NCBI RefSeq assembly: GCF_021347895.1 | Contig: NC_067127.1 | Location: 20,494,984 to 20,558,983, forward strand | DNA from: Acanthochromis polyacanthus | Taxonomy: Eukaryota; Chordata; Actinopteri; Pomacentridae | Length of the DNA stretch: 64,000 bases | Direction: 5' to 3' | Shown: one piece after another, positions 23,015 through 35,500 of the stretch | Numbering within the stretch: position 1 is the first letter of the stretch | Layout of the letters: every line of letters starts with the position of its first letter | Notes under the pieces: generated by a model | What the model was told of the DNA's origin: nothing | Databases searched by the model: none | What the model saw: only the letters and a program-made list of their open reading frames with translations | Translations under genes and position numbers: made by a program

Positions 23015-23358
23015 TCTGGCTGTTATCAGGATTGAGGAGAAGAGAACTGGGTGTTTTTGAGTAGAAGATTTAACTGATGAAAGTTAATTGATTATATTTG
23101 TGAATATCATGTGTAATAGTTTACAGTATAATGATGTAGCATAACTTCAGCAAACAGTGCCTTTTTTTAGTCAGAGGTTAGCCTAGTTTATGCCTGTGTA
23201 ATTTAATGTAGATTGTTATTTTTGCTACACCTGTGCTATGATAGGATTTACAGGATGATACAGCCTGTTTATGTGAGGTGTGGGACAGCAACAAGATAAT
23301 CTAACTTGACCAAACATTCCTATTTCTGTGATTTATGATCATATGTGTTACTTCCTAT

Positions 23359-23364
23359 ATTAAA
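23359..23364 (+). terminator. galm: Candidate poly(A) signal of galm
   Basis: ATTAAA about 345 bp after the stop. An AATAAA at 24298-24303 is an alternative. Confidence 0.35.
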
Positions 23365-26300
23365 CACAGAACTGATGAAGCGCTCATACACGCAAGCTCG
23401 TCATTTGTTTCAGTTTCATTTGTTCTTTTTAGTATCGATCTGTTTATGCAGTTCTAAGGAAGAGAAGGAAGTCAGGTAGAGGCTGCTCACGTTACATGGT
23501 ACGTTATGCAATGTGTGTGATTCTCCACCAGTGTGTTGAACAAATTTACATCGGCTAAATTGCTCCTTGACCATTAGGCGAGGAGGCGGGTTTGGATGAG
23601 AGGACATCTTGCTCTGCTAAGGCATCTTGTGTAGCTGTTGGCAAACCTCTCATTCATCACACAGAGAAGCTTTTAGCAGCTTAGATTTCATAAAACACAA
23701 TCGGAACTAGTAAGCATATCTGAGCCAGAGCTGGAGATCATAAAAAAAAATCCTCATTAAGCACTGACTGTGACTTCTTTACGCTCGTTCTCAGCTTTAT
23801 GGAGCCCACATAGTCAGCATCACAACATTACAGCTGAATTAATGCATGAAAGTGTGAGAGTTCTGATTTACACTGGTGATAGTATCTCAGACACAGAAGA
23901 AAAGGGCACCAACCTGTCAGGTAGTTCAGTGCAGTTGATTTATCACCTTCCAGAATTTTCAGTTTTTTGTCCTGCTAGGGCTTGTTTGTTTTGTTGTTGT
24001 TTTTTGAATTGGTAATTTGCTACTTTTGATTTACGTATGAAGGTCTAGTGAACATTGAAATAACAAGAAAGTACCAAAAGTACATGTTTCATCACCATTG
24101 CAACTCCAAATACATTAATGAGGCAAAAACAATAGAAATTTGATAAGACCAACAGAGACATTGAAATGGCTGTGCAGATAAGTGAAATGTAAATCCAGCG
24201 AGGAGTGATTGTCATTTGCGTTGATTTCTTGTGTTGCTTTTAGTACAGCATTGATATCAAGATTCACTTGTTGTAATGATTGCCATGGTTTGTTTAAATA
24301 AATTGGAAATTTGTTGTGACGTATGTTAAATCAGTTTCATTGTTCATTTTTCCTTTCAAGTTTATGTTTGTGAGCATAAGTTTCCATACACTTGTAAAGA
24401 CCATATGTGTAATGGCGGTCTGGGAAACTCAAGAATGTCATGATGCATATGGTCTTTACAAGCATATGGGAACTTTTATTCTTGACTATGTGTGGAAACA
24501 TTTGGAAAAGCAAACTAAGCATCATATGTTTTTAAATTGAAATATGAAGACAACATGGAAGCAGCTTGGAACTCTGCAGGTATGACAATATATAGAGCCT
24601 TCTGCACACCAGTTTTGTTTTCCAACAACATATAATAAACCTTTAAAATGGGTTCTAGGGTAAGACATTTCTTTATGGGGCCGTTACAAAAATTGCCTGG
24701 TCAAAATTCTCCCAAAATATGTTGCAGAACCTTGGTTTTGGTCCCATACAACGATTACCTGAAGAAAATCTGGCATGGTGTTGCAACACCCCTATCTGAA
24801 ATGACACAGATTGGCCCCTGAGGCTTCAGCATCTCGGTTAATCTTTTCAAGGAGGTGTTTTGCAAAGGAGTTGACATAATGTTCTCTGTGTGTATTCCAC
24901 TGACAGGTTATCTTCCCTTGAGAGAGGGAGAAAAAAAACAAAGATTCCATTGGTAATTTTTTCATAGAGTTGGATGTGAAGGTGGAAAAAATTAAAGAAA
25001 CAAGCTATATTCATTCAAACTCAGGTGTCACAGTGTAAGCTTAAAGCACAGCCATGGATATAGCCATAGTAAACAACGGCAATAATATCCAGACCATTAG
25101 CACCCATGGCTATAGTCATAACCCCAGCTACAGCCTGTCTCAACCAGCCTCTGCAGCACACAGTACAGTCTAGAAAACTAGTTTCTGCAAATTATTGATC
25201 CAGCTGCAGTGATACACACTTGGACTGCAACAGAGCATGTCACAGCCAGGAGGTTAAAACTGCAGGGCACAACATAATACACAACACTCTGTGGTAAAAC
25301 AGCTCAGAGTTCCTCTATAAGAATGAATACACAAGATAAAGCAAGATGGAAGTAGTACAGAGAAAAAGTGTATCTGGGCTCAGAAATCAGTTTTATTGCG
25401 CCGTGGTTTGTCACATTGGAGGAATTTGACCAGGTGTTTTTTTGCATTGCTATAGACACTAACATGTAGACCGAAAGTGCTGCAAATCAGTAGACAGTAA
25501 GTGTAACACGATAAATAAGAAGCAGTGTTCCAATTCAAATTAGCATATGTAATTAAGTGTTATCAAGGGATTATAAGTCATACAAAGTAATAGCAACACC
25601 TCCAGTGTGCAGGAATGCTTAAATTAATCCCTTGAGAATATGCAGGTTCCTCAGTGTGTAATGCAGAAAACGTGAAATGTGCAAAAGGATAATAATTATC
25701 TTTTTAAGAAGCTGTATGTTTTTGTGATGCATAGAGTCAGTGTAAACACTGACCAATGTGAAGGAAGTAAACCCACTCAGGGAGCAGAAAGGTTTACAGT
25801 CAATGAGAAAGAATTCCAGACTCCAGAGCAATGTTCCTGAAACACTGTGACATCATTATAGTAGCTACTGCTGGTGGAAAAACAGACTCTGACTTTAACC
25901 GTAGAGCCAATGTGTTTCTGGCTTCACATGGGTGTCCTCAGGCTGATGTATTTTTAAGATATTATATCATTATAAATGGTTCTAATTGATGACTTTGACA
26001 CATTTCTTGAACTAAGGTTAGAAAAATTCTGTCGATTTTTATGAAAACAACACCTGCTATTACCATAATCGGTACATTTTGGTGAGCTGCCTTGCATGTC
26101 ACTTCAAAATTAAAGATGCAAATACCAAATTAAAATGCAATGGCAGCATTACAGTCAAGCTTTCATGTTGGCAGTTGTGATTTTTTTCTAATTATATCAC
26201 GTTTACAGAAGTAGTCTCTGGCATTTTTTTTTGAATAACTATAGAATACTGTGAATTTTCACATAGCAAAGATTTAATTGTCATAATATTATAGAAGCTC

Positions 26301-27344
26301 ATATGGACCTTACTATTTGCACAGCTCGAGGTTCAGGTTCTATCGTTAGAACAGGACTATACAGCAGGTTCCGTGAAAAAGGTCTCTTCATTGGAGAACA
26401 TTTTAAGGGAAGTTGCACTATAGAACAGTGTTGCGAGAATGTGTGACCATTCTCACAATGTGTGTGTGCCGTTTCCTTTCAGGAAGCAGCAACAGTGAAA
26501 CATGACCAAATGCAACCAGGGGAAGTGGAACTCTAAACCACATTAGATTTTGTAACATGATTGGAGAGTATTGAGATGGAATTTTTACAGTTCCTAATTA
26601 TGTACAGTGCAAACACTTATTGCTCACAGTCTGAGTAACACATTACTGTTGACTTATCGTCAATAATGCTGTCACACCACAGGTAAGACTAGAACAGTGT
26701 GATCATACAGAGTCAGTGCAAACTGCAGACAACATGAGTCTTAAAAAGACTGTTGGAAAGAAGGAGTAATGTAAAAGGAGAGAGAGAGAGCAGGGAACAG
26801 AGAACAGAAAACTGAGAGGTGGTGAGTGGGAGGGAGAGCTTGAATTTTATCTGGACACTGGAACAATAAGAGAGAGAGAGAGAGGCTGTGTATGAATCAT
26901 GTAAACTGCACTAGAAACAGAAATGTGTTGTGTATTGATTGCATTACATTACATTACTTGATGAAGAGCTTATTATCCAATATTCTGCTTTGGCCAACAT
27001 GAATTGTACAATAATGGCACCCTCTTTGCAGAGGAGTCTGTCATCAAAAATAAAGGTCAACACAGTAAAAAAGGAAAAAAATAAAAGGCTTTAAAGTCAG
27101 TACCAAAATCTGGACTGACTGTTGCATTGACATACTACAGTAGGGACCAGTAGTTTTAATAGTGATTAATATAAACTATTAGTTTTTAATTTTAAATAAG
27201 AGCAAATACAATACTATTCAACTTGAGATGTGTCCTGCATTTATTTGGAATCTACACTGCATTTAAACCTGGTAGTGGAATTTGTGATTAAGTGTTTTTT
27301 GAATTCCTCAGTAGTTTTAATATGAAATCTTCAAGTATGGCAGC
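23365..27344. other. galm-hnrnpll spacer, mostly unrecognised
   Basis: AT-rich spacer. It includes a fold-back stretch at 24379-24475 and GA-rich runs near 26780-26795 and 26870-26882. No convincing coding exon, SINE or transposase. Confidence 0.5.
24379..24475. repeat. Inverted repeat (fold-back)
   Basis: CTTGTAAAGACCATATG at 24391-24407 is the exact reverse complement of 24446-24462, and the arms continue outward imperfectly (AAGTTTCCATACA against ATATGGGAACTT). It may be a MITE relic. Confidence 0.7.
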
Positions 27345-27720
27345 GCAGGCTGCACAGTGACCTAGTGGTTAGCACTTTTGCCTTGCAGCAAGAAGATCCC
27401 TGGTTCGAATCCTGGGCTGGGCCTGGGATCTTTCTGCATGGAGTTTGTATGTTCTCCCTGCGCATGCGTGGGTTTTCTCCGAGCACTCCGGCTTTCTCCC
27501 ACAGTCCAAAAATATGTTGAGGTTAATTGATAACTCTAAATTGCCTGTAGGTGTGAATGTGAGTGTGATTGTCTGTCTGTATATGTAGCCCTGTGACAGA
27601 CTGGCAACCTGTCCTGGGTGTCCCCTGCCTTCGCCCAAGTCAGCTGGGATAGGCTCCAGCCCCCCCCCCCCCCCCCCCCCGACCCTAATGAGGATAAAGT
27701 GGTGTATAGAGAATAGATGG
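27345..27720 (+). mobile_element. tRNA-derived SINE
   Basis: A-box-like CCTAGTGGTTAGCA and B-box GGTTCGAATCC at the head, followed by the standard fish SINE body (TTTCTGCATGGAGTTTGTAT, GCATGCGTGGGTTTTCTCC). The tail passes through a run of 21 C (27660-27680) before CCCTAATGAGGATAAAG. Relatives: 40010-41030 (split) and fragments at ~30445-30520 (reverse) and ~28467-28505. Confidence 0.88.
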
Positions 27721-27769
27721 AATGGAAGTATGGCAGAATGCTTTAATTGCACAATGAAAACATGAACAA

Positions 27770-28470
27770 CACTTCAGGAGTATGTTTTTTGAAATGTTTC
27801 TCCAAGAACATCGATATCTAATCCAGCAGGTCACAAAAGAACTCAGATGAACATCAAAGAACTGCAGACCTCACTGGCCTCAGTTAAGGACGGTCTACAT
27901 GATTCCACAATAAGGAACTGGAAGAAAATGGATCCATGTGAGGGCTGCAAAGAACAAACCACTCCTGACCAATAAAACATAAAGGTTCATTCAGCAATTC
28001 AAAAAACTATCTGGATGAGCCCCAACACTTATGGGATAACATCCTGTGGACTGATGAGTCAAAGGTGGAACTTTTTGGAAAACATGGGTTTCCATTACAT
28101 CTGGGGTAAAGCTAATGCTGTAGTCCAAAGGAAGAACATCATACTAGCAGTGAAATGTGTTGGTAGTGTGACGGTTTGGGGCTGCTTTGCTTCCACAGGA
28201 CCTGGACAACTTGCCATAACTGATGGAGCCATGAATTCTGTTCTCTATCAGAAAATCGTCCTGGAGAATATCCACCATCAGTTTATGATGGGCTCATGCA
28301 AAGGGTTTATGCAGCATGACAAATACCCAAAGCACACAAGCAAGTCCACCTCTGAATAGCTCAAAAAGAACAAAATGAAGGTTTTGGAGTTAAAATCTGG
28401 GCTTGAATCCAGTTGAGATGCTGTGGCAAGGCCTGAAAAGGAGCAGTCCATGCTCTAAAACCGTCTATCC
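27770..28470 (+). pseudogene. Tc1-like transposase pseudogene
   Basis: It shows Tc1 DDE blocks in order but with frame changes: a helix-turn-helix region around GACCTCACTGGCCTCAG; WDNILWTDESKVELFG near 28030-28080; VWGCFASTGPGQL at ~28170; and HDKYPKHTSK at ~28317-28345, where the family has a catalytic Asp followed by DPKHTSK. A 114-codon stretch (28015-28359) stays open. Terminal repeats were not found. Confidence 0.85.
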
Positions 28471-28510
28471 ATCCATCCTTTCTCTATATACCGCTTTATC
28501 CTCACTAGGG

Positions 28511-28930
28511 TAATGATTGTCAAAGGCTTAATCAAATGTTTTAGAAATGCATGTTTTTCTGATTAAACATCTGAAACTTCCCATCAGTTATTAAGAACTA
28601 AACAAGGTCTTGGATGAAGGTGAGAGAACCTAAGAGCTGCTTTCTACTGAAGCTCCTGTGATTATTCATCATATGCGTTTATTTGCTGTACTGAAAACAA
28701 AAAACATAGTGCAGAAAATAAAGTGCAGATTTGTATTTCAGCCTGCCAGACAACCAGTCACAAATGAATGCACAGGTGACAATATTAAGAGTTTTCAGTA
28801 ACGACATCGAGAATGACAAAGACAAATACCCCTATGATGACACGGAAGATAAAAGCTTATCCTGACACTGTCTCTCTGTTTTCTACGCTCTGTGATTTAT
28901 AGTCTGTCTCCTTTCTATGTCGCTTCTTTC
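28511..28930. other. Spacer before the hnrnpll promoter
   Basis: Unrecognised AT-rich sequence ending where the CpG-rich region begins. Confidence 0.5.
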
Positions 28931-29306
28931 CCACCATTCCTCTTTCTGCGCACTCCTCCGCAGACCGTGCAGAGATAAACCATCTGTCGACGCATTGATA
29001 TTCACCAATGATGCGGTGAATCTCCAAGGCGCAGGACTAGACTGACCAATAAGAGAAAGGCAAGGGGCGGGACGTGTCTGGTCCAGTCTCACCTCCCACC
29101 CATATGAAATCACTGGCTGGAGAGCAACAGACAACCACGCAGCCGAGACGAGGCAGGTCCACAGGTAAACACAGGTAGGGACACGGAGACAGAGACGGAG
29201 ACAGAGACAGAGGAGACACTGCGGGACAACAGTCGACATGGAGGTATCGGAGTAAGCAGCTCCGCACACAGACCCGCTCTCCAACAGGTTCACTGCAGCC
29301 GTGAGC
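28931..29306 (+). promoter_or_regulatory. hnrnpll: CpG-rich hnrnpll promoter and 5' UTR
   Basis: CpG density rises sharply over ~28930-29620. CCAAT boxes lie at 29005-29009 and 29046-29050, and a GC box GGGGCGGG at 29064-29071; there is no TATA box. This fits a TATA-less housekeeping promoter with start sites between ~29090 and 29240. A purine-rich repeat (GACAGAGACGGAGACAGAG) follows at ~29175-29215. The exact start site is inferred. Confidence 0.7.
29238..29255 (+). other. Five-codon upstream ORF in hnrnpll 5' UTR
   Basis: ATG at 29238 reads MEVSE then TAA. It is in frame with the main start 69 nt downstream, so the stop excludes an N-terminal extension from here and supports ATG 29307. 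It could tune translation if it lies in the transcript. Confidence 0.5.
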
Positions 29307-29528
29307 ATGTCGACGGTAGAAGGAGCCGTCCAGTGCGACGAAGGAGAGTACGGCAGGGCTGCAAAGCGGCTGAAAACTGAGGAGACGGAGGCGGAGGAAA
29401 GAGAAGAGGGAGAAGAGGAGCTGGAGGAGGGGGAGGATTCGGACTCTGGATCCCTGCCCGGTAACGGAGAGTCTGCGACAGACAACCGGGCCCGGTGGAG
29501 CGGCAGCCAGTTCGGAGCAGGACGAAGG
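29307..29528 (+). CDS. hnrnpll: hnrnpll exon 1
   Basis: ATG with A at -3, donor AGG|GTAAGG. 74 codons: MSTVEGAVQCDEGEYGRAAK then RLKTEETEAEEREEGEEELE. Acidic, low-complexity leader with a likely basic nuclear-localisation stretch AAKRLK. Phase 0. Confidence 0.9.
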
Positions 29529-32500
29529 GTAAGGAGAGAGCCACCGCTAGCTAACGGAACCCTGCGGCACAGCATCACCAGCACGAGCACGCGCACGTGC
29601 GTTGGCTGGTGCTGTCATGCTGTCAGAGTCTCCAGGCTGTCACACGTTCATCACGAAGAGCACAAAAACAGGCTGCGTTATGAATAATGTAACATTATTA
29701 TTCATTAAAAACGATATGAAAGTATTTATAAGTTGATGGACATGGGTAAAATTTTCTCTGCTTCTTTATGTCCTGTTACCTGCAGATTTTTTGTCTTCTT
29801 AACTCTCCTGTTGTCCTCATTTACAGGCACCAAAAAATATTGTTTCCTTGTCTGAAAGAAATCCAAAAATTCAGCCAAAAATTTTCAAAATTTTTGAAAA
29901 TTTGCAAAACCCTTTGGGAGAAAATTGCAATAATTCCTTAAAAAATTTCCTTAAAAGTTTTATTTTAAAAAATCCCCCAAATTTGGCAAGAAAATTGTTG
30001 TCAATATTTTCAAAAATTAGTAAAAATCTTCCAAAAAAAATCCTAAAAATATATACAGTGATTACATATAGATCAGTAGAACTTCTAATATTTTTTTTGC
30101 TGGATTTTGGCTGATTTTTATGTGAATGTTCTTAAAGAAACATTTTTAACATTTCTTTTTTCCACCAAAAAATGTTCAAAAATATCCCAAAAATGTTGAA
30201 AATGTGGACATCAGAAGTTTCACTGTGAAAATGTATTTTTTCCCCACATTTTCAAACTTTAGAACGGGACCCGCAGGACAACACGAGGGTTCAGTAAAAT
30301 ATATTGCCATAGTAAGGTTTGGGTCTGGAGAAACTGTTAACATTTGTAATTGGAAAATCAACAGCCTTAGTCTAAGATAGGGATGGTGTTTAGTGTTTTG
30401 ATATCTTAGATGAAATTGTCAGGTAATCTAGAGGAAGCTGGAGAAGTCAGAGAAAACCCATGCATGCACAGGGAGAACATGCAAACTCCATGCAGAAAGA
30501 TCCCACGAGGTGAAAGTGCAAACACTGTGAAGCCCATCTCGAGTCTGATTTTGTTTTTGATTTGTACCCTAAGATTCCTGCATCGTGTTTACGTTGGTGG
30601 TCTTAAGCACTTATTTAGACTAGTAAAGCAAAGTAATGTTGAATGTGCACTTTAAAGGTTGAAATCCCAAACCTGTAGCCATTTCATGAAAGCAATCTGT
30701 GAGCACAGCTGACACTACACAGCATGTCTTGTTTCATAAATAACCACAGACATATGCAAATCCTACAAGGCTCATAAAAGCTCTTGTGAGAACTATTTGG
30801 TGTTTCTGTTCGTGAGAGACTTCCCAATGTTAAATGCATTTTTAATTCTTTTCCGTTTGTGTTTCTACTGTGCAGTTATAGACAGTGATTATCAGTTGTA
30901 AGGCCGCAACAATTTAGAAGTGTAGTGCATCCAAAAGATGTACAGTATTAGTTTAATGTGACTGTGATATTTGGTGGCGTATTGGTACCTAAAGGTGTTG
31001 GCTGCTTTTAATATATTTTGTACTGCTGTGTACAGTTACAGTATTGTATTGGAATGCATACAGTATTTTTTATAGCTTTAGTACCTGGAGATAGATTTTA
31101 CGTATCTAATAGTCATCCATCCAAAAATGCTTTGACCAGGATTTGATCCTGATTGTGATTTTGAAGACTGGCTCAGGCTGCTTCAGTTTTCCTACTGATC
31201 AGGCTCTTAAACAGTTTGCATCAAACAAGGACTATATATAGAAACAGAAATTAATATTTAAAGGCCATGAACTGTTTAATTATTGTGAACAGTCACAGCC
31301 CTACACAGTGTGCGCACAGACACCATCATTTCCATTTGAGCTGATCTCCGTCTTTGCTGAAATACTAAAATGGCAAGTCATACATATCCCTGTTAGTGTT
31401 TCATTAATGCATTCATCAATAGTGAAATGTGCATCTTAGGATGTGACAAAGCATTTATATTCATCAGAATTGTGATTTCTGATTTCTAGATAGTACACCG
31501 AATCAAGAATCATAGATTTAGAGGATGTGGCATTGTGGCCTTTATAATAAACAAATGATAAAAACAATGTAGAAATGATTCTGCATGGGGTTTTGTAAGC
31601 ACTAAGCTGAACATACTTTGTGACGGTAGTGACATAAAGTGAAACAAACTGTAGTTGTGAAATATTTGCTGTCATCACAGGAAGTTTTAAAATGCAGATA
31701 GGCTTGCAAAACCCTCTTAAAATATGCAAACATGTCATACCTAAATAGTGTGAATATGATTCACTCACTTAGATTTTCAAAAAAATTGTCATTTTTGAGT
31801 GCACTTCAATATAACTTCTTCATGAGCCCAAATACCTTGTTTGTTTCCTTCTGAGAAAGTACATTCAGCACAGCATCCATAACTCGCTGTTTATATTATC
31901 ATGTATGCCTGCCTTCGAGACTTTTTCTGTATGCTCTACTAGTGTCATAGTGTTGCTGCCACTTGTGCATATAAGAAATTCATATCTCTGGCTCGCTGAG
32001 GAGATTTGTTATGTACATTGTTGAACAAAATGTTGGTTGCAAGCAATTCTGTGAAAAGTTTTAGCTCTGAATGTAAATTGGTTTCATATAGTACTGTGGA
32101 AAAAATATTTCCTGCCCTGGAGATATCTTCTATTTTAGCATATTTGTCACACTTAAATGTGTCAGATTATCAAACTAATTTTAATAAAAGACCAAGATGA
32201 CCCAAGAACACAGTTTGCAGTTGTTAAATGATGATTCTTTTGTTGACGAAAAAATGCTGACCAGATCCACCTTTCCCTACATAAAAAATAATTGCCACGT
32301 TAACTATCAACCTACCAAATGATCAAATTCATTTGGCAATTGGGTTCAATTTCACCAGCCACACTCACATGGTTACTATAAGGCTTGTTGAATCTAAGCA
32401 TCACTTAAATAGCATTGTTTAGCATTGTGAAATAACTAATGGGTCTTAAAAAGGTCCCAGGAGTGGCCAGCATGCCGAAATTTCTCCAAGAGCACGTCAA

Positions 32501-35500
32501 AATCTCATCCATGAGGTCACAAAAGACACCAGATGAACATCAAAAGATCTGCAGACCTCACTGGCCTCAGTTAAAGTTTCTCTACATGGTTCCACAATAA
32601 GGGAGACTGGGTGAAAATGGCATCAATTAGAGAGTTGCAAGGATCAAACCACTACTGACCAAAGAGAACAGAAAGGTTTGTCTGGCATTTGCAAAAAAAA
32701 TGTCTAGATCAGCACCAAGACTTTTGGGATAACATCCTGTAGACTGATGAGTGAAAGGTGGAACTTTGTGGAGGACACCGGCCCGTTACATCTGATATAA
32801 AGCTAAGACTGCATTACACAAGAAAAACATGATACCAGCAGTGAAACATGGTGGTTATAGTATGATGGTTTGGGGCTGCTTTACTTCCACAAGACCTGGA
32901 CAACTTGTCATAACTGATGGAGTCATGAATTCTACTCTCTATCAGAAAATCCTCTTGGAGAAAATGCACCATCAGTTCATGACGTGAAGCTCAGCACAAA
33001 TGATGTATGCAGCCTGACAATGACCCAAAGACACAAGCAAGTCCACCTTGGCTCAAAAAGAACAAAATGAAGGTTTTGGAGTGACCGAGTCAAAGCCTGG
33101 ACTTGAATCCAAATGAGATGCTGTGGCAAGACCTTAAAAGGGCAGTTCATGCTCAAAAAGGAACCTAATGTGGCTGAATTAAAACTATTCTGCAGAGAAG
33201 AGTGGGCTAAAATTTCTCCATGGAGATGTAAAAGCAGGGCTCCAGACTGAGACTAAATGGTCGTATTTTGCGACCAAAATTTGAGCGAGTGCGAGTAAAA
33301 TTTTCATCTACTCGTGCATGTGCGACCAGTAAATTTGCCGATTTTTTTTTTTTTTTTAATTGCTATTGAGTATTTTTTGTTGCTGACAAACTTCTGCTCC
33401 ACACTTCAGCCCAGTAGACAGTAATGCGCAAATGAGCTGGTTTAACCTACGTTAACTCCAAAAGAAGAAGAAAGAAGACGAACACCAAAGAAGAAGAAGA
33501 AGGCGAGCGAGAGTGAGAGTGGGGGGTGAATGACGGTGAAGCTCCTGATGTTTCACAAAGCCTTCATTTACGTTCAGCCTTATTTTGAACACAAATTCAC
33601 CTTCCTTTCCTTCACTCCTTTCTTGTCCTCATTCCAGCTGCTTCTAAGTTTAGACACATTCTTTGCTAGACAGCAACAGCGTGGAAAGGTTTTCTTTTGT
33701 CTTTACGTGAATTTTCGGACTTTTCAGCAGCGTCTTCGTCATGTCAAGAAACCTCTTCTTAGAGAAACATTTCCTGTGCCGCTGAATTGGTCACAAAATA
33801 AAAGCCCGTAGCATTAAAAATGCGCCTTCAAAATAAAAGCCTGGAGAGAACGGTTATTTTAACACTAGCAAAACAAAGGCTTGCCAAAATTGATGAACTG
33901 ATCAACAGACCTTTATAAGAGTAATTTACACGTGATTTGGTATAAATACCTAACGTGCACATGTATGACACATGCCTGTACTCAGCACAAGCTCTTTTTT
34001 ATTACAGATTTCATCCGTCGGAAATGATACATCAACTGAGCAGCTTTGGTGGAGTACTGCACTCTCTGAGTGCTTTTCTTGTTATATTGTGTCAGTTGCT
34101 GCACAGTGAAATGTGAATTGAAAACATAGTTTCTGCATTTACTGTGCAAGTATTTATCAGTAATACAGTGAAAATAAGAGGGAATGTGAATATTTACTTT
34201 GCAAGTCGATTTTGGTGTGCGGCCCTAAATTTTCTGGTTGCGCTCCTAAAATTTTAAGTTAGGGGCCACTGTGCTCCGACAGAAAAAAGTTAGTCTGAGC
34301 CCTGAAAAGACATCACAAGCTGTAATAAACATTTGACTGCAGTTGTTTCTGTAAATATTCATATTAGCTTCATGATCTAGAACATTTAAGTGTGAGAATA
34401 ATGCAAAATAGAAAATCAGCAAACACTTTTTTAAACGGAACAGTTTCTTGCACAATACAGTTGTGTTTCCATACGGAATAATGTGTTTATTACTCACAAA
34501 TTTTATTATGATCAAATTATAGCTATTAAACAAATAACACTTTATTGACTGCATCAGATGTGCTAATGAGATCCTCTGACTGATGCTAAATTACAGCAAT
34601 TTAATAATAAATACAGTGTATAAACTGGCTAAGTTCATGAAGATTAGTTAGTTGGTTTCTTGCAGCAGCTGAACGTCCCAAAGCATCCCCAAATGCCTGA
34701 TGGGATTGGTGTCTCCCAATTTCTGCCAGACCCATGGCAATAGTATATAGGTGATGTCTCAATGCTATTAGGATCCACAGCCAAAGTGACATTGGCCCCA
34801 AACATCACCAGGTCTGATTTGCCATTTGAGTGAAAGCCCCATACATGTACAGATCTGCCTCCACTGGCAAATCTTGGCTGTATACAATCCTCATTGAGTC
34901 TTTCACCTTGTATTCAACGCATCCTGACACAGCCATCAGTTCTATCCCGCAGCAAACACGGCTGGTCTCCAAACAGGACATGTGGGCAGTGATCAATAAT
35001 AAGGCCCGGTACTGCCTGGTCCACTGGAGGAGCTGCCGCTTGTGTCTGCCTGTCAGATGTGGCTTCCTGATTGGTCTTCTGGCATTCGGACCCCTTTCAA
35101 CAAATCTCCGTTTGACTGTCTCATGACTAACTTGGATATTTGCATCCTGTTGCCATTCTTGCTTCAGAGAGGCAGCAGCACGTTTATTGACCTCTAATGC
35201 CCAGTAACCATTCCATTGGAAGCAGAAATGCCTATTATGAGTTTTATTTAAACACAGAATAATTGCTTAATAATCTTTAAACACAAATTTATGTTATGTT
35301 CACTGAAATCTGAACAAATCCCCCATGATTACAAGCTGTAACCACCATTTTTACTAACGGTCTGTGTGTTCAGATGCACACATGGCTTCTTTCATACTGT
35401 TGCTGTTGGGACTGTTTGCACTTTCATGTAGTGCCCTTAGCAGTAAATGCAAAAGCTCTATTCACATTATGTTTGACACATTTTAGCACTGTGAACTACA

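Noticed and set aside
27369..27425. Possible tRNA gene
   Set aside because: The A and B boxes belong to a SINE head with the usual SINE body and tail; the cloverleaf is not maintained.
28883..29596. 237-codon minus-strand open frame over the hnrnpll promoter
   Set aside because: It is the antisense of the CpG-rich promoter and exon 1; low stop density there comes from GC content. It is Ser/Pro-rich without recognisable domain.
29848..30114. Lys/Asn-rich 88-codon frame
   Set aside because: Interior of the TTAA-type MITE; repeated AAAATTTT words explain it.
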